A DNA stretch of 64,000 nucleotides from Nostoc linckia FACHB-104 (GTDB lineage: Bacteria > Cyanobacteriota > Cyanobacteriia > Cyanobacteriales > Nostocaceae): the NCBI RefSeq assembly GCF_014696615.1, contig NZ_JACJQJ010000048.1, forward strand, positions 1-64,000, written 5' to 3'. Under the pieces are notes generated by a model. It worked only from the letters and a program-made list of their open reading frames with translations, was not told the origin of the DNA and did no database searches. A program made the position numbers and the translations under genes. How positions within the stretch are numbered: the stretch's first letter is position 1; each line of letters begins with the position of its first letter. Shown in pieces: positions 35,172 through 46,480 of this stretch.

Positions 35172-36155
35172 TCATCCTATTGATTGAAGGAGTGCTTCGA
35201 GACGGTTCAAAGTTTCGTTCAGTCCCTCTTCCATACCAGATTGGAGATGCCCGTCTCGTTGCTCTCTAGACTGGTGTTGGATGTGTATATGGAGGGTTGT
35301 TTTGCCACCAACTTCATTCAGAGTCAGGATATTGAGATGGTCACTATTGGGGACTGGTTCATATATTTCGGTAGTTACCAATCTTTCTGGTGGCACAATT
35401 TCACGATATTTTCCTGAAAATGCGTGTTCTATGCTGTTTTTGGGGTCATGTAAGACATACCGCCAAGAACCTCCCACGCGTAGGTCAATTTCGCAAACTG
35501 TCATTGTCATACTGCTACAACCCCCAAACCAGCGCTTAACATGTTCGGGCTGCGTCCAAGCTTCAAACACAAGTCTGCGTGGAGCATTAAAGATGCGAGT
35601 AATCAGGATTTCTGTATCTGATGGCAATGTGACAGTAAAACCATTCTGTTGCTGTTTGGCTTGCTTGTCCAGGAATTCGTCGAGACAGTCGAAAGTGGAA
35701 TTCCACCCAGCAACCACACCCATCTCTTCATGCTTACGGCGATCGCTTTCGGTTGCATGACGAATTTGAAGAGTCAGTTTAGTCTTGCCATCCAAATCTT
35801 CAAACATCACTGTCATGACGATTCCCTGCGGCAAATCTCCGTTGATTACTTTTTCAAAGCCTTCGTCAAATTCATCGCTGCTGACAATCCGTTCAGGAGG
35901 GACGATTTCGGAGAAAACACCTTTGACAGGGTACTCTGTACCATCGGGGCCAACCATGACATACCGCGATTGACCGCCTGGACGCAAATCTAGTTCAGTT
36001 ACACGAGTTGTAAAGCCTTTTGGCCCCCACCATTGGACAATGTGTTTTGGGTCTGTCCATGCTTGAAATACAAGTTCTCGCGGTGCGTTGAAGATACGGG
36101 TAATGATAATCTCGCGTTCGGACTGAGTGGATGTGGAGTCATTTTGTTTCAACAT
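35172..36155 (-). CDS. Double AHSA1/SRPBCC-domain protein
   Basis: A 327-residue protein made of two START-like AHSA1 domains in tandem, about 12-165 and 180-325. Each opens with the same signature (IITRIFNAPRELVFQAWTDP and LITRIFNAPRRLVFEAWTQP), followed by W-x-G, a central LDLRPGG/IDLRVGG strand and a closing W/L-rich helix. Such domains bind hydrophobic ligands. In bacteria they are usually single-domain proteins encoded next to an ArsR regulator, sometimes as two separate genes, so this looks like a fusion of two such genes. An AGGAG site precedes the ATG. It follows the ArsR gene by 29 bases in one operon. Confidence 0.93.
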   Translation of the reverse strand: MLKQNDSTSTQSEREIIITRIFNAPRELVFQAWTDPKHIVQWWGPKGFTTRVTELDLRPGGQSRYVMVGPDGTEYPVKGVFSEIVPPERIVSSDEFDEGFEKVINGDLPQGIVMTVMFEDLDGKTKLTLQIRHATESDRRKHEEMGVVAGWNSTFDCLDEFLDKQAKQQQNGFTVTLPSDTEILITRIFNAPRRLVFEAWTQPEHVKRWFGGCSSMTMTVCEIDLRVGGSWRYVLHDPKNSIEHAFSGKYREIVPPERLVTTEIYEPVPNSDHLNILTLNEVGGKTTLHIHIQHQSREQRDGHLQSGMEEGLNETLNRLEALLQSIG

Positions 36156-36184
36156 CTTGTTTCTCCTGAAGAAAGGAACGCAGT

Positions 36185-36535
36185 TTATGATTCGCGATCG
36201 CGTTTGTTATCCTCTGCTTGCAATTGTTGTAAATACTCGTCTAGACGATCCAAATTCTGTTCCCAGAATTGGCGATATTGCTCAATCCAATCTGCTGCTT
36301 CCTTGAGCGCTTGTGCTTCTAATCGGCAGGGTCGCCACTGAGCCTCTCGACCCCTTGCGATTAATCCCGCACGCTCCAGCACTTTGAGATGTTTAGAAAT
36401 AGCAGGTAGGCTCATCTCAAAGGGTTGGGCTAGCTCAGTTACCGATGCTTCGCCCTTAGCAAGATGAGCTAAGATTGCCCGCCGAGTCGGATCGGCAAGG
36501 GCGGCAAAGGTGACGCTCAATTGATCGGTGGACAT
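36185..36535 (-). CDS. ArsR-family winged-helix repressor
   Basis: A 116-residue regulator of the SmtB/ArsR fold: FAALADPTRRAILAHLAKGE, then TELAQPFEMSLPAISKHLKV (recognition helix) and LERAGLIARGREAQWR. No CxC or other metal-binding cysteine motif is present, and it contains only one cysteine, so it probably senses something other than metal. This agrees with the ArsR type that is paired with AHSA1 proteins. It is the first gene of the operon, with a large palindrome upstream. Confidence 0.93.
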   Translation of the reverse strand: MSTDQLSVTFAALADPTRRAILAHLAKGEASVTELAQPFEMSLPAISKHLKVLERAGLIARGREAQWRPCRLEAQALKEAADWIEQYRQFWEQNLDRLDEYLQQLQAEDNKRDRES

Positions 36536-36550
36536 TTAGATTGGAAGTAT

Positions 36551-36582
36551 TTAACCGCGCAGTTAATTAACTACTAGGTTAA
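36551..36582. promoter_or_regulatory. Long palindromic operator of the arsR-AHSA1 operon
   Basis: TTAACC, four bases, AGTTAATTAACT, four bases, GGTTAA: a perfectly symmetric 32-base site apart from the two spacers. It begins 16 bases upstream of the arsR start codon, the expected place for self-repression by the ArsR protein. Confidence 0.65.
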
Positions 36583-36726
36583 ATGTACTAGTCTAGAAAG
36601 TCAACCCCTCCGAGAAATTCAAAATACCTTATGAGTTCGCTGTACCGTTGCTTCTTAACCCATCCACCGCAGTGGCTCCCCCTTGTGGGCAATCTTTTAA
36701 CTCAAAACTCAGCACTCAGAAGTCCT

Positions 36727-37359
36727 TTATGCTGCTACCAGTTGGGCAATTTGCTCACGTGCATGGGTAATTGACTCTGCTAACTTTTGTCCTCCATACT
36801 CATCGTTTTCTACATGAATAAAGGTAATATCCGTGATGCCCATGAATCCAAAAACGGTGACTAAGTATGGATCGTGATAATTCATGTTTTCGTAGCGCCC
36901 ACCGGGTTGAAAGCCAGAGTCTCCCCGTGCTTCGATGATAAACATTTTCTTGCCTAATACCAGAGGCTGAAAAACGTTGCCAGAATCATCAGGTTCAAAG
37001 GCAACTGTTCGTCCTATTCGCACAATCTGATCGATATAAGCTTTGAATGTGCTAGGAACACTGAAATTGTACATAGGAACGCCAATGACGTAGATATCAG
37101 CCTTTAAGAATTCATCCACGAGCTGATCGCTGAGGCGAATTGCTTGACGTAGTTCAGCGGTGTGTTGTTCAGGCGGAGTGAATGCGGCTGCAATCCAGAG
37201 TTCATCTAAATGCGGAATAGGATTACGGCCAATATCTCGATAGTTAACAGTATCATTTGGATGAGCTTGCTGCCATTTTTGCACAAACTCAAGAGTCATG
37301 CGGCGAGAATGGGAGCGTTCTCCACGAGGGCTGGAATCAATATGCAATAAATGTGCCAT
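36727..37359 (-). CDS. azoR: FMN-dependent NADH-azoreductase
   Basis: A 210-residue flavodoxin-fold quinone/azo reductase. It begins MAHLLHIDSSPRGERSHSRR (FMN phosphate loop) and contains GVPMYNFSVPSTFKAYIDQI (the flavin-contact loop with P-M-Y-N-F) and the C-terminal helix after FGFMGITDI. It reduces quinones and azo compounds with NADH and helps against electrophile stress. It is divergent from an AraC regulator 160 bases away, which probably controls it. Confidence 0.94.
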   Translation of the reverse strand: MAHLLHIDSSPRGERSHSRRMTLEFVQKWQQAHPNDTVNYRDIGRNPIPHLDELWIAAAFTPPEQHTAELRQAIRLSDQLVDEFLKADIYVIGVPMYNFSVPSTFKAYIDQIVRIGRTVAFEPDDSGNVFQPLVLGKKMFIIEARGDSGFQPGGRYENMNYHDPYLVTVFGFMGITDITFIHVENDEYGGQKLAESITHAREQIAQLVAA

Positions 37360-37518
37360 AGTTTTTGGTAATCAATTCTCTTTAGCTTAGAAAAATAATA
37401 GATTCCTTACTTTCTGATTCTTGTGCAACTATCAAAATCTTGTAGTCAGTTTTCAAAAGCGCAGATAGTAATTTCTGAAAATGAATACAATCGAAACTAG
37501 GCGCACTAAGTTTGCATC

Positions 37519-38394
37519 ATGAAGTTTCCCCCTAACCCGCTAGAAACAGACACTTTGCCCATCCTGTCGAGTCAGACTTATGGCTGGGAGAATATTACAG
37601 TTGAGCAGTTTCAGCATCCCCCTGGCGAAGCATATTGTCATTACAGTGATGAACATACCCTGTGTCTATCCCTAGCATCCCGTCCCGTTCGTTTACTCCA
37701 GATCCGAGAAGGCAAAACCTACACCGGACTTTACGCCAAGGGTGACATTTCCCTCATGCCTGCTGAGGTGCCGTTTTTCGCTCGTTGGGATGAAGAAGAT
37801 AATTATCTGCAAATTCGCATTACATCTCGATTTATCCAACGAGTTGCCAAAGAAGCTTTGGACATGAATGGCGATCGCCTAGAATTGCTGGGCGAATTTC
37901 GGACTCGCGATCCGCAAATTGAAGCGATCGCTTTCATGTTGCTGCGTGAACTACAACAGCAAAATACAAGCAGTCAACTTTATATAGAATCGCTGGCAAA
38001 CGTTTTGGCAGTGCATTTAATCCGACAATACGCTACAGATCCACAAAAGCTTCCCATTTATCAAGGGGGCTTACCCCAGCGTCAATTATTGCAAGTTTTA
38101 AATTATATTGATGACCATCTCCACCAAGAGATCAAGTTGGTAGATTTAGCTGCGCTAGTGAACATGAGCCAATTTTATTTCTGTCACCAATTCAAGCAAG
38201 GGATGGGCATAACGCCCTACCAATATTTACTTCAACAACGCATTGAACGGGCCAAGCAGTTATTGAAACACAGCGATCAATCGATTATGGAAATTGCTGT
38301 GATGTGTGGATTCAACAGTCACAGCCATTTGAGCAAACAGTTTCGACAACTCACAGGGATGACACCGAGAACCTACAGAATTAACCAATTTTGA
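37519..38394 (+). CDS. AraC-family transcriptional regulator
   Basis: A 291-residue regulator with an N-terminal cupin-type ligand domain (about 20-150) and a C-terminal AraC double helix-turn-helix (about 190-288: DDHLHQEIKLVDLAALVNMS, FYFCHQFKQGMGITPYQYL, then IMEIAVMCGFNSHSHLSKQF). The type is common in front of oxidoreductases. Its divergent placement next to azoR suggests that it controls that gene, possibly in response to a quinone-like compound. The inducer is unknown. Confidence 0.92.
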   Translation: MKFPPNPLETDTLPILSSQTYGWENITVEQFQHPPGEAYCHYSDEHTLCLSLASRPVRLLQIREGKTYTGLYAKGDISLMPAEVPFFARWDEEDNYLQIRITSRFIQRVAKEALDMNGDRLELLGEFRTRDPQIEAIAFMLLRELQQQNTSSQLYIESLANVLAVHLIRQYATDPQKLPIYQGGLPQRQLLQVLNYIDDHLHQEIKLVDLAALVNMSQFYFCHQFKQGMGITPYQYLLQQRIERAKQLLKHSDQSIMEIAVMCGFNSHSHLSKQFRQLTGMTPRTYRINQF

Positions 38395-38480
38395 TAGATG
38401 TTTGCAGATGTCTCAATCCTTGTTGCAGTGGAGAGCAACTCACCTCATTCAGTTTACGGTTATGTTGTCAGCACCAGTGG

Positions 38481-38501
38481 TAAGCTGTTACGCATTTAAA
38501 T
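38481..38501. repeat. Lone terminal repeat of the MITE-like element
   Basis: TAAGCTGTTACGCATTTAAA plus one T matches the end of the 191-bp element at 43585-43775. No body follows, so it is either a deletion remnant or a solo end. Confidence 0.6.
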
Positions 38502-38571
38502 TTCTGCACCTGCTTGACTGACAAAAATATTTTGTTTTGAGGTAATAAAACAAAGAAGTTTTATACTGTGA

Positions 38572-39615
38572 TTAATTGCTGGAAGTCCAAATCAAATCTC
38601 CGTTTTTATTAATATAGCCCACCTTGCCATCAAGATATACTAAAGCCAGTTCATTTGTAAAACTCAGAGCTAAGTCAAATTGGGGCTGAATTACTATCTT
38701 GCCTTGAGTATCAATATAGCCATACTTATTATCAAGTTTGACAGCAGCTAATCCTTCAGAGAATGAGGTTACTCTATCAAATTTAGGAGCAATAACCCTC
38801 TCTCCACGAAGATTAATATAACCCCATTTTTTACCGATTTTTACTACTGATAAATTAAGAGTAAATTCCCAAGCCTCATCAAATTTTGGTAAAATAACAA
38901 GTTGTCCATATTTATTAATATAACCATATTTATTATCAATTTTTACTGCCGCTAATCCTTGTGAAAATACTAAAGTTTCATCAAACTTGGGTTGTATAAC
39001 TATATGTCCTTGAGAATTTATATAGCCCCATTTATTATTAATTTTTACTGCTGCTAAACCTTCATTAAAATGTAGCGCTTTTTCATACTGCGGCTGAATG
39101 ACTAATTTACCGCTCAAGTCTATATAACCCCAATTCTCATCAATCTTAACTGCTGCTAACCCATTCTTAAAAGCTAAAGCTTCCTCAAATTGAGGTTTAA
39201 TTACTAATTTCCCATTGGTGTTAATGTAGCCATATTTATCTTCAACTACAACTAAGGCGAGTCTATTAAAGAACGCAAAACCTAAACGAAATTGAGGAGG
39301 TATAATCAGTTTCCCACTGGGTTCAATATACCCATATTTATCATTAATTTTAATCTGCGCTCGCTCGTCGATAAAGCTCCAAGCTAAATCAAACTGCGGC
39401 TCGATAACTATATTCCCAGTTTTGTCAATAAAACCATACTTGCCATTTTTGACAATACGAAATAGTGGACTTGTCACAGGTTGAGGTTTTGAACGTTGAC
39501 TGGTTAATTTATTTGGTCTAACAATAATACTAGATGCTTGTAGTTTTTGAATATTTAGGTAAACTATACCATTTATCATGATTAAACAGAGGATAGACCA
39601 AGTATATTTATGCAT
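38572..39615 (-). CDS. WG-repeat protein, membrane-anchored or exported
   Basis: A 347-residue protein. Residues 4-27 (WSILCLIMINGIVYLNIQKL) form a signal or anchor helix. The rest is nine WG/YG repeats of about 32 residues, each with KYGYI or KWGYI, then GKLVI-P-FD and FxxGLAAVKI. Repeats of this kind occur in bacterial surface and periplasmic proteins, and their function is generally binding or unknown. The last repeat is incomplete and ends LIWTSSN. It stands alone. A Fur-box-like site lies about 175 bases upstream. Confidence 0.9.
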   Translation of the reverse strand: MHKYTWSILCLIMINGIVYLNIQKLQASSIIVRPNKLTSQRSKPQPVTSPLFRIVKNGKYGFIDKTGNIVIEPQFDLAWSFIDERAQIKINDKYGYIEPSGKLIIPPQFRLGFAFFNRLALVVVEDKYGYINTNGKLVIKPQFEEALAFKNGLAAVKIDENWGYIDLSGKLVIQPQYEKALHFNEGLAAVKINNKWGYINSQGHIVIQPKFDETLVFSQGLAAVKIDNKYGYINKYGQLVILPKFDEAWEFTLNLSVVKIGKKWGYINLRGERVIAPKFDRVTSFSEGLAAVKLDNKYGYIDTQGKIVIQPQFDLALSFTNELALVYLDGKVGYINKNGDLIWTSSN

Positions 39616-39987
39616 TTTTATCTGCTAGCCTTGAGTTAAACTATAACTGCCACTACAATATTTTATTAGACAAGCGATCGCTCTGTTGTTGGGCGATCGC
39701 AAACGCAAATATTAGTTAAATAATAATGATAATCAAAAAAAAAGTAGGGATCAGAGTGTTGCTTCTAAGGTTCTTTTCGTCCTCTAGACGATAATCATTA
39801 TTAGTAAAAAAACTCGAAGATTAAAAGTTCTGATGGAAGCAGAGTAATGTATTTGAATAAATAGGCAGGAGTAATACCAATTAAAAATACCCTACGGTAA
39901 GGGTAAAGCACTAAAAAATTCAGAAACGTTTACAGAATTTTAAGTTTTAGAGTTTTAATGTGTTGGCGAAATTGTAGGTAGTTGGTA
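39616..39987. other. 372-bp spacer upstream of the WG-repeat gene
   Basis: Contains two HIP1 octamers, a spaced inverted repeat (39721-39734 with 39790-39803, 13 of 14 bases) whose right half is the Fur-box-like site, and otherwise AT-rich sequence. Confidence 0.5.
39789..39803. promoter_or_regulatory. Fur-box-like sequence
   Basis: CGATAAT-C-ATTATTA matches the 7-1-7 Fur consensus TGATAAT-N-ATTATCA at 13 of the 14 defined... by strict count the two end bases differ, leaving 12 of 14. A half-match occurs at 39721-39734. If functional it would act on the WG-repeat gene. AT-rich spacers give such matches by chance. Confidence 0.3.
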
Positions 39988-40806
39988 TTACTCCATTTTA
40001 CAATAAATTTCCATATATCTTAAATCAGTATTTTTGAGAAAATCAATTATTTCTCGAGATTCTAACCAATTTTCTAATTCAAAACTTTTAGTATCATCTA
40101 CCACATAGTTAAATAAGGCATTATTTTGTATTTTCGATAACTGCAAAATACAATTTATTGTTTCTTCGCAGAATTCAGGAAGATTAGCCTCAAAACTAAT
40201 TAAGCTGATTGGATAAGATAATCCTTGTAATGCCTCTAATTCATATCCTTCAACATCAATTTTTATGTATTTAGGAATTCCAAACTGATTAATTAGAGCA
40301 TCAATGGTAATAGTGGGTATTTCATAAGTTTCTTGGCTAACTGCAAATAGAGGTAAACCTCTATCATTTTCTGTTTCTAAAAATGATTTCCACTTGGTGC
40401 TGAAAGTCGTTAAGGCAGAATGCTGTGATATATAAATTTTTTCAACTCCAATGTGGCTACTAACTGCTTTTTCTACTAGTGTTAATTTTTTATTATTTTT
40501 AAATAACCTTTTTAAAATTTTGATATTTCTAGGATCTGGCTCTACAGCTATAACTTGACAGCCTATTTTTAAATAAATATTGGCTTTATAACCAACATTT
40601 GCTCCGATATCAAATACAAGGCTATTAGGTTCTAAAATACTTTGATTAAATTGCCAGATCTTTTTATTTTCTGCAACTAAATCACGTCTAAAAATCTGAA
40701 TATATAACTTCTGTAAAGAAGAGCCTTTATAATAGCGATTATAAAAATCGTTTTTTATAAAAATTTTTCTTAATTTGTCTAGAATCACATTATTTACAGT
40801 TAACAC
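39988..40806 (-). CDS. FkbM-family methyltransferase
   Basis: A 272-residue S-adenosylmethionine-dependent methyltransferase. The SAM site is LVFDIGANVGYKANIYL with the acidic AVEPDPRNIKIL strand, and the FkbM C-terminal pattern YIKIDVEGYELEALQGL is present. Members O-methylate sugars, polyketides or glycans. Start choice: AAGGAG lies at 40815-40820, eight bases before the GTG at 40806, which is the best-placed start. The TTG two codons earlier is only two bases from AAGGAG. No glycosyltransferase or polyketide gene is adjacent, so the acceptor is unknown. Confidence 0.88.
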   Translation of the reverse strand: MLTVNNVILDKLRKIFIKNDFYNRYYKGSSLQKLYIQIFRRDLVAENKKIWQFNQSILEPNSLVFDIGANVGYKANIYLKIGCQVIAVEPDPRNIKILKRLFKNNKKLTLVEKAVSSHIGVEKIYISQHSALTTFSTKWKSFLETENDRGLPLFAVSQETYEIPTITIDALINQFGIPKYIKIDVEGYELEALQGLSYPISLISFEANLPEFCEETINCILQLSKIQNNALFNYVVDDTKSFELENWLESREIIDFLKNTDLRYMEIYCKME

Positions 40807-41329
40807 AATCAAATCTCCTTGTTGTGTAAAAAATTAAAACTAATACTAGCAATTCATTACCATCTGCGTTTAACAGAGAGACTTGTCTGAAAACATTATA
40901 TATTCAGTTTTTGGTACTAAATAATGGTGTTTTTCTAAGAGTAGATGTACCCGATAATTTAAATAATTAACTAATATAGCTGTCCTAAATTATTTTGCGA
41001 AACACAATAAAAATTCGTGATTCTTCTTTCATCTTCCCTAATGCAAAGAAGAATTTTATAACCCACTTAGGATTGCTATGATTATTCTTTTTTAGTGATT
41101 AGTTAATATTGCTTATGTACGCTTAAGAACAATCTTAACTTATTATGTTGGTTCATTATTGTCAATTATTGTATACATAAGTTCACATTTGTAGGGTAGA
41201 TATCCAGAAATATCGGTTTTGGCTGTTGGGTGTCAACTGTCAACGGTTAACATTCAACAACCCTTCATGCCAGATTTCACAAATCATTATGATGTGATTA
41301 TCTCCTGTGTAATAAATAGATAGCAAAAA
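40807..41329. other. 523-bp spacer
   Basis: AT-rich spacer between divergent genes. It includes a heptamer-type stretch near 41222-41262 (TGTCAACTGTCAACGGTTAA). No gene or other site was recognised. Confidence 0.45.
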
Positions 41330-41743
41330 ATGCAGTATATATCTTCGGCAATTTATTTTTCTATTTTGGTGATGATGGTAATAACGCCATTTGCAATACC
41401 CTTTCTGTTAAGGCGGAATGGTTATGTGACTAGTTTGCTCTTAAGTAGTTTTCTATCTTTTATAACCTGCGTACTTCTAGTTTCTTTGTTGGCATATTTG
41501 CCACATTTATATGCCGAACTGCGGCTTGATTATCTGGGTTTTAATTTTGATGGCTGGTCAGACGAAGACCGACTCAGAAAGATTGCCCCTGAACTCAGAG
41601 AGGAAGCTATAAAACTTTATCGATCGACTATGGGCATTGGGTGGACTTTGCAAGCTATCATTGGGGCTGTTTTGCTCATCCCTTATCAAATTGTTGCCTC
41701 TGCCTTAGTTTTCATGGTAAGTAAGTCGAAAAAACATAGCTAA
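41330..41743 (+). CDS. Small membrane protein of unknown function
   Basis: A 137-residue protein with three hydrophobic helices (about 8-27, 33-57 and 105-128), separated by a charged loop (about 60-100) with GWSDEDRLRKIAPELREEAI. It ends in a basic tail. No family was recognised. It is followed, 137 bases later on the same strand, by another unknown gene. Confidence 0.65.
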   Translation: MQYISSAIYFSILVMMVITPFAIPFLLRRNGYVTSLLLSSFLSFITCVLLVSLLAYLPHLYAELRLDYLGFNFDGWSDEDRLRKIAPELREEAIKLYRSTMGIGWTLQAIIGAVLLIPYQIVASALVFMVSKSKKHS

Positions 41744-41880
41744 ATCACCTAACCATACCTTACAGTGGACGCTCAACGGTGGCGTTTACAAATGATATCA
41801 AATTGTTGATTATTGCTTTTCGATTTTCAGATTTGCCATAAGAAATAGCACGAAAACTTTATGAACCCGGTTAATCTACT

Positions 41881-42891
41881 ATGAACTGCAAAACTTTAAT
41901 TTACGATCCAAATAAGCAAGAAGCAATTACTTTAACTGTTGATAAAAAGCGTTATAAATTGATACGTTGGGATGTTTCCGATACACCCCAGATGTTGTTA
42001 GAGTCTTCTTTGGAACGATATACACAATTAAGTTTACTTACCAAAATACCCCAAGCAAATGCGATCGCCATTGTTCAGTGCAATAATATTTACCAACTTC
42101 CCAACCAGCCAGTCAATGCCATCTTAGAAATTCGTCACTGGGAAGATTTTAGCTGTATCCAGGAAATAGAATTACCTGAATGCACCTATATACCAGGTTG
42201 TGTCACGATTACTCCCTGTCAACAGTACATCATCGTTGTCGAATCCTATGCTTCGCTATATCTAGTAGAATTGCAATCGGGTATAATTAAGCGTTTTGCT
42301 TTTGAGACAGAATATAATCGGAACCTGGTATTTGACCCAAAGATGCAGTTTTTTATCAACTCATCAATTGACCAATTCAGCTATTTTCAACTTCATTGGA
42401 TTGATGATTTAGTAACGGGTCAGTTTTCCCTTCGGGGAGGTTTTTGGGGGGATATGCGCTGTCATGACGATACCATTATTTTTAGTCCCAATGAAGACGC
42501 TTTTATCCATACTTGGTATCACTTTGAACACAAGCTATTGGTGACATACCGTCGATTTAATCGTTCCCAGTTATTTAGTGATCGCAGTCATTGGGGAATA
42601 AATAACAACCCGACACCAAATTCTGTTCTCTATAAAGTTTGGGAAGTATCCCTACCCTACATCGAACATCAGCATGATGACGAAAATTATTGGCAAAGTG
42701 ATATTGCTTTTCTCAATGACCAAACCCTAGTATTAGGAGCAGGAAAAACCCTGGCTTTGCTAAATATTCAAGATGGAGTCGTGAAAGCAGAGTACCAAAC
42801 AGATGCAATTATACAGGCGATCGCAATAGATACTGCCCATCAACGAGTAATCGCTGCTATCCGTAATGGAATGTTCTGCTTTCATCTGTAG
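41881..42891 (+). CDS. Protein of unknown function, probably a beta-propeller
   Basis: A 336-residue soluble protein, beta-rich, with repeating strand patterns such as AIAIVQCNN, QQYIIVVESYASLYLVEL, DTIIFSPNEDAFIHTW and QTLVLGAGKTLALLNIQDG. These resemble WD40-like blades without the canonical motif. A run of His, Trp and Asp residues occurs around 165-245. No signal peptide is present. No catalytic motif or named family was recognised. It may be a cytoplasmic scaffold or a degenerate propeller. Confidence 0.65.
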   Translation: MNCKTLIYDPNKQEAITLTVDKKRYKLIRWDVSDTPQMLLESSLERYTQLSLLTKIPQANAIAIVQCNNIYQLPNQPVNAILEIRHWEDFSCIQEIELPECTYIPGCVTITPCQQYIIVVESYASLYLVELQSGIIKRFAFETEYNRNLVFDPKMQFFINSSIDQFSYFQLHWIDDLVTGQFSLRGGFWGDMRCHDDTIIFSPNEDAFIHTWYHFEHKLLVTYRRFNRSQLFSDRSHWGINNNPTPNSVLYKVWEVSLPYIEHQHDDENYWQSDIAFLNDQTLVLGAGKTLALLNIQDGVVKAEYQTDAIIQAIAIDTAHQRVIAAIRNGMFCFHL

Positions 42892-42999
42892 CACTTCGTG
42901 ATGCAGAATCCGCCGCTGAGTCGCAGAAGCGACACGCTATGCGAACGCACTTTCCCTATCAGCAACACAAAGTTAGGACAGCATTTTCCCTTGTAGTCA

Positions 43000-43497
43000 A
43001 TGAAAAAACTTATTCAAATCTCAATTATTACAATTCTATCACTAGGTTTGACATATCATTTATTACGTATTGCTTTTCCCGTAACCTATATAGTTGACTG
43101 TACTCAAGCTCATCAAATCACCAAAATATCCGATAATTTTATCAGTGCAATTGGTGACCCATCGCCAAAAGAAGCAGAAATTATCGCACAAAGGTATATC
43201 ACAAAAGCCTTTTGTTTAAATGATTTAAAGGGAGATTCTAGCTTCAGCCCTAAACCATATTTCTTTAATGTCTCAAACTTAAGTTCTCAGTATCAAATTA
43301 TTGGTTATAGTGGTGCTGGGTTTCGTAGTCCAGGCAATTTACAAGTGAAATTTGACAACGGGACTCTCCTAAATTTTTGCTTTAGCATGATGGTAATTAA
43401 CTGCAACCAAGCTCAAGAATGCGATTGTCCTCATGATTTTAACTGGGAACCTAAACCAAAGCAATCGCATCACAACTCAGGAAGAGTATCGCAATAA
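43000..43497 (+). CDS. Exported or anchored small protein of unknown function
   Basis: A 165-residue protein with an N-terminal signal or anchor (KKLIQISIITILSLGLTYHL). The mature part has six cysteines, two of them in the closing ECDCPHDFNWEP segment, a hint of disulphide bonding outside the cytoplasm. The C-terminal tail is polar and rich in His and Ser. No family was recognised. It stands alone before the MITE-rich spacer. Confidence 0.65.
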   Translation: MKKLIQISIITILSLGLTYHLLRIAFPVTYIVDCTQAHQITKISDNFISAIGDPSPKEAEIIAQRYITKAFCLNDLKGDSSFSPKPYFFNVSNLSSQYQIIGYSGAGFRSPGNLQVKFDNGTLLNFCFSMMVINCNQAQECDCPHDFNWEPKPKQSHHNSGRVSQ

Positions 43498-43584
43498 GGC
43501 AACATTTGCTAGGATGCAAATTTTAAATTAAGTATGGATAATCTTTACATGAAAATATGTTTTAATAAAACACTAAATGCGGAA

Positions 43585-43775
43585 TAAGCTGATACGCACC
43601 TAAATCAAATATTCTGGTGTTAGGACTGTCAATGGTCAATAGTCCAGGGTCAAAGGCTAGCTTGGACTTTGGACTATCGAACGCCAGTTGCTTCAAGTCG
43701 GCAAAGCCGCCCAACGCACTGGCTCCTTTTGACAACCTGAGTGCGAAATACACAATTTAAATGCGTAACAGCTTA
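43585..43775. mobile_element. MITE-like element, copy B (191 bp)
   Basis: The same length as copy A at 6645-6835 and close to its exact reverse complement, with the same inverted ends. A 63-codon frame inside it is an accident of the repeat. Confidence 0.78.
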
Positions 43776-43968
43776 CATATTTTCCTACAACATCTATGAC
43801 TTCCACAAGCTCCGCAGATATTAATAATAATCAAGTTGAAACGAACATTATTGTTTCGGACTTTCGGATGCAGCAAAATTGAAAATGGAGGTGATTGAAA
43901 GTCTTCTAGAAGCAGGCGATCGCACTACATATACTTAAAATTTCAAGGGCTACAGTTTTTAATATCAA

Positions 43969-44107
43969 TAAGCTGATATGCAGCTAAATCAAATATTCTG
44001 GCGTTAGTACTGTCAAGAGTCCAGAGTCAAAGGCTAGCTTGGACTTTGGACTCTTGACTTTGGACAACCTGAGTGCGAAATATACAATTTAAATGCGTAA
44101 CAGCTTA
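43969..44107. mobile_element. MITE-like element, copy C (139 bp, internally deleted)
   Basis: Oriented as copy B and with the same ends, but lacking about 52 bases in the middle (the stretch with GCAAAGCCGCCCAACGCACT in copy B). Two copies so close together upstream of katG could affect its expression. Confidence 0.75.
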
Positions 44108-44137
44108 TCAGAGAGCGCAGTAATGGGATGACTATAA

Positions 44138-46480
<2,343 letters not shown>

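Noticed and set aside
43562-43753. Minus-strand 63-codon frame
   Set aside because: It lies inside the MITE copy B and is produced by the repeat.
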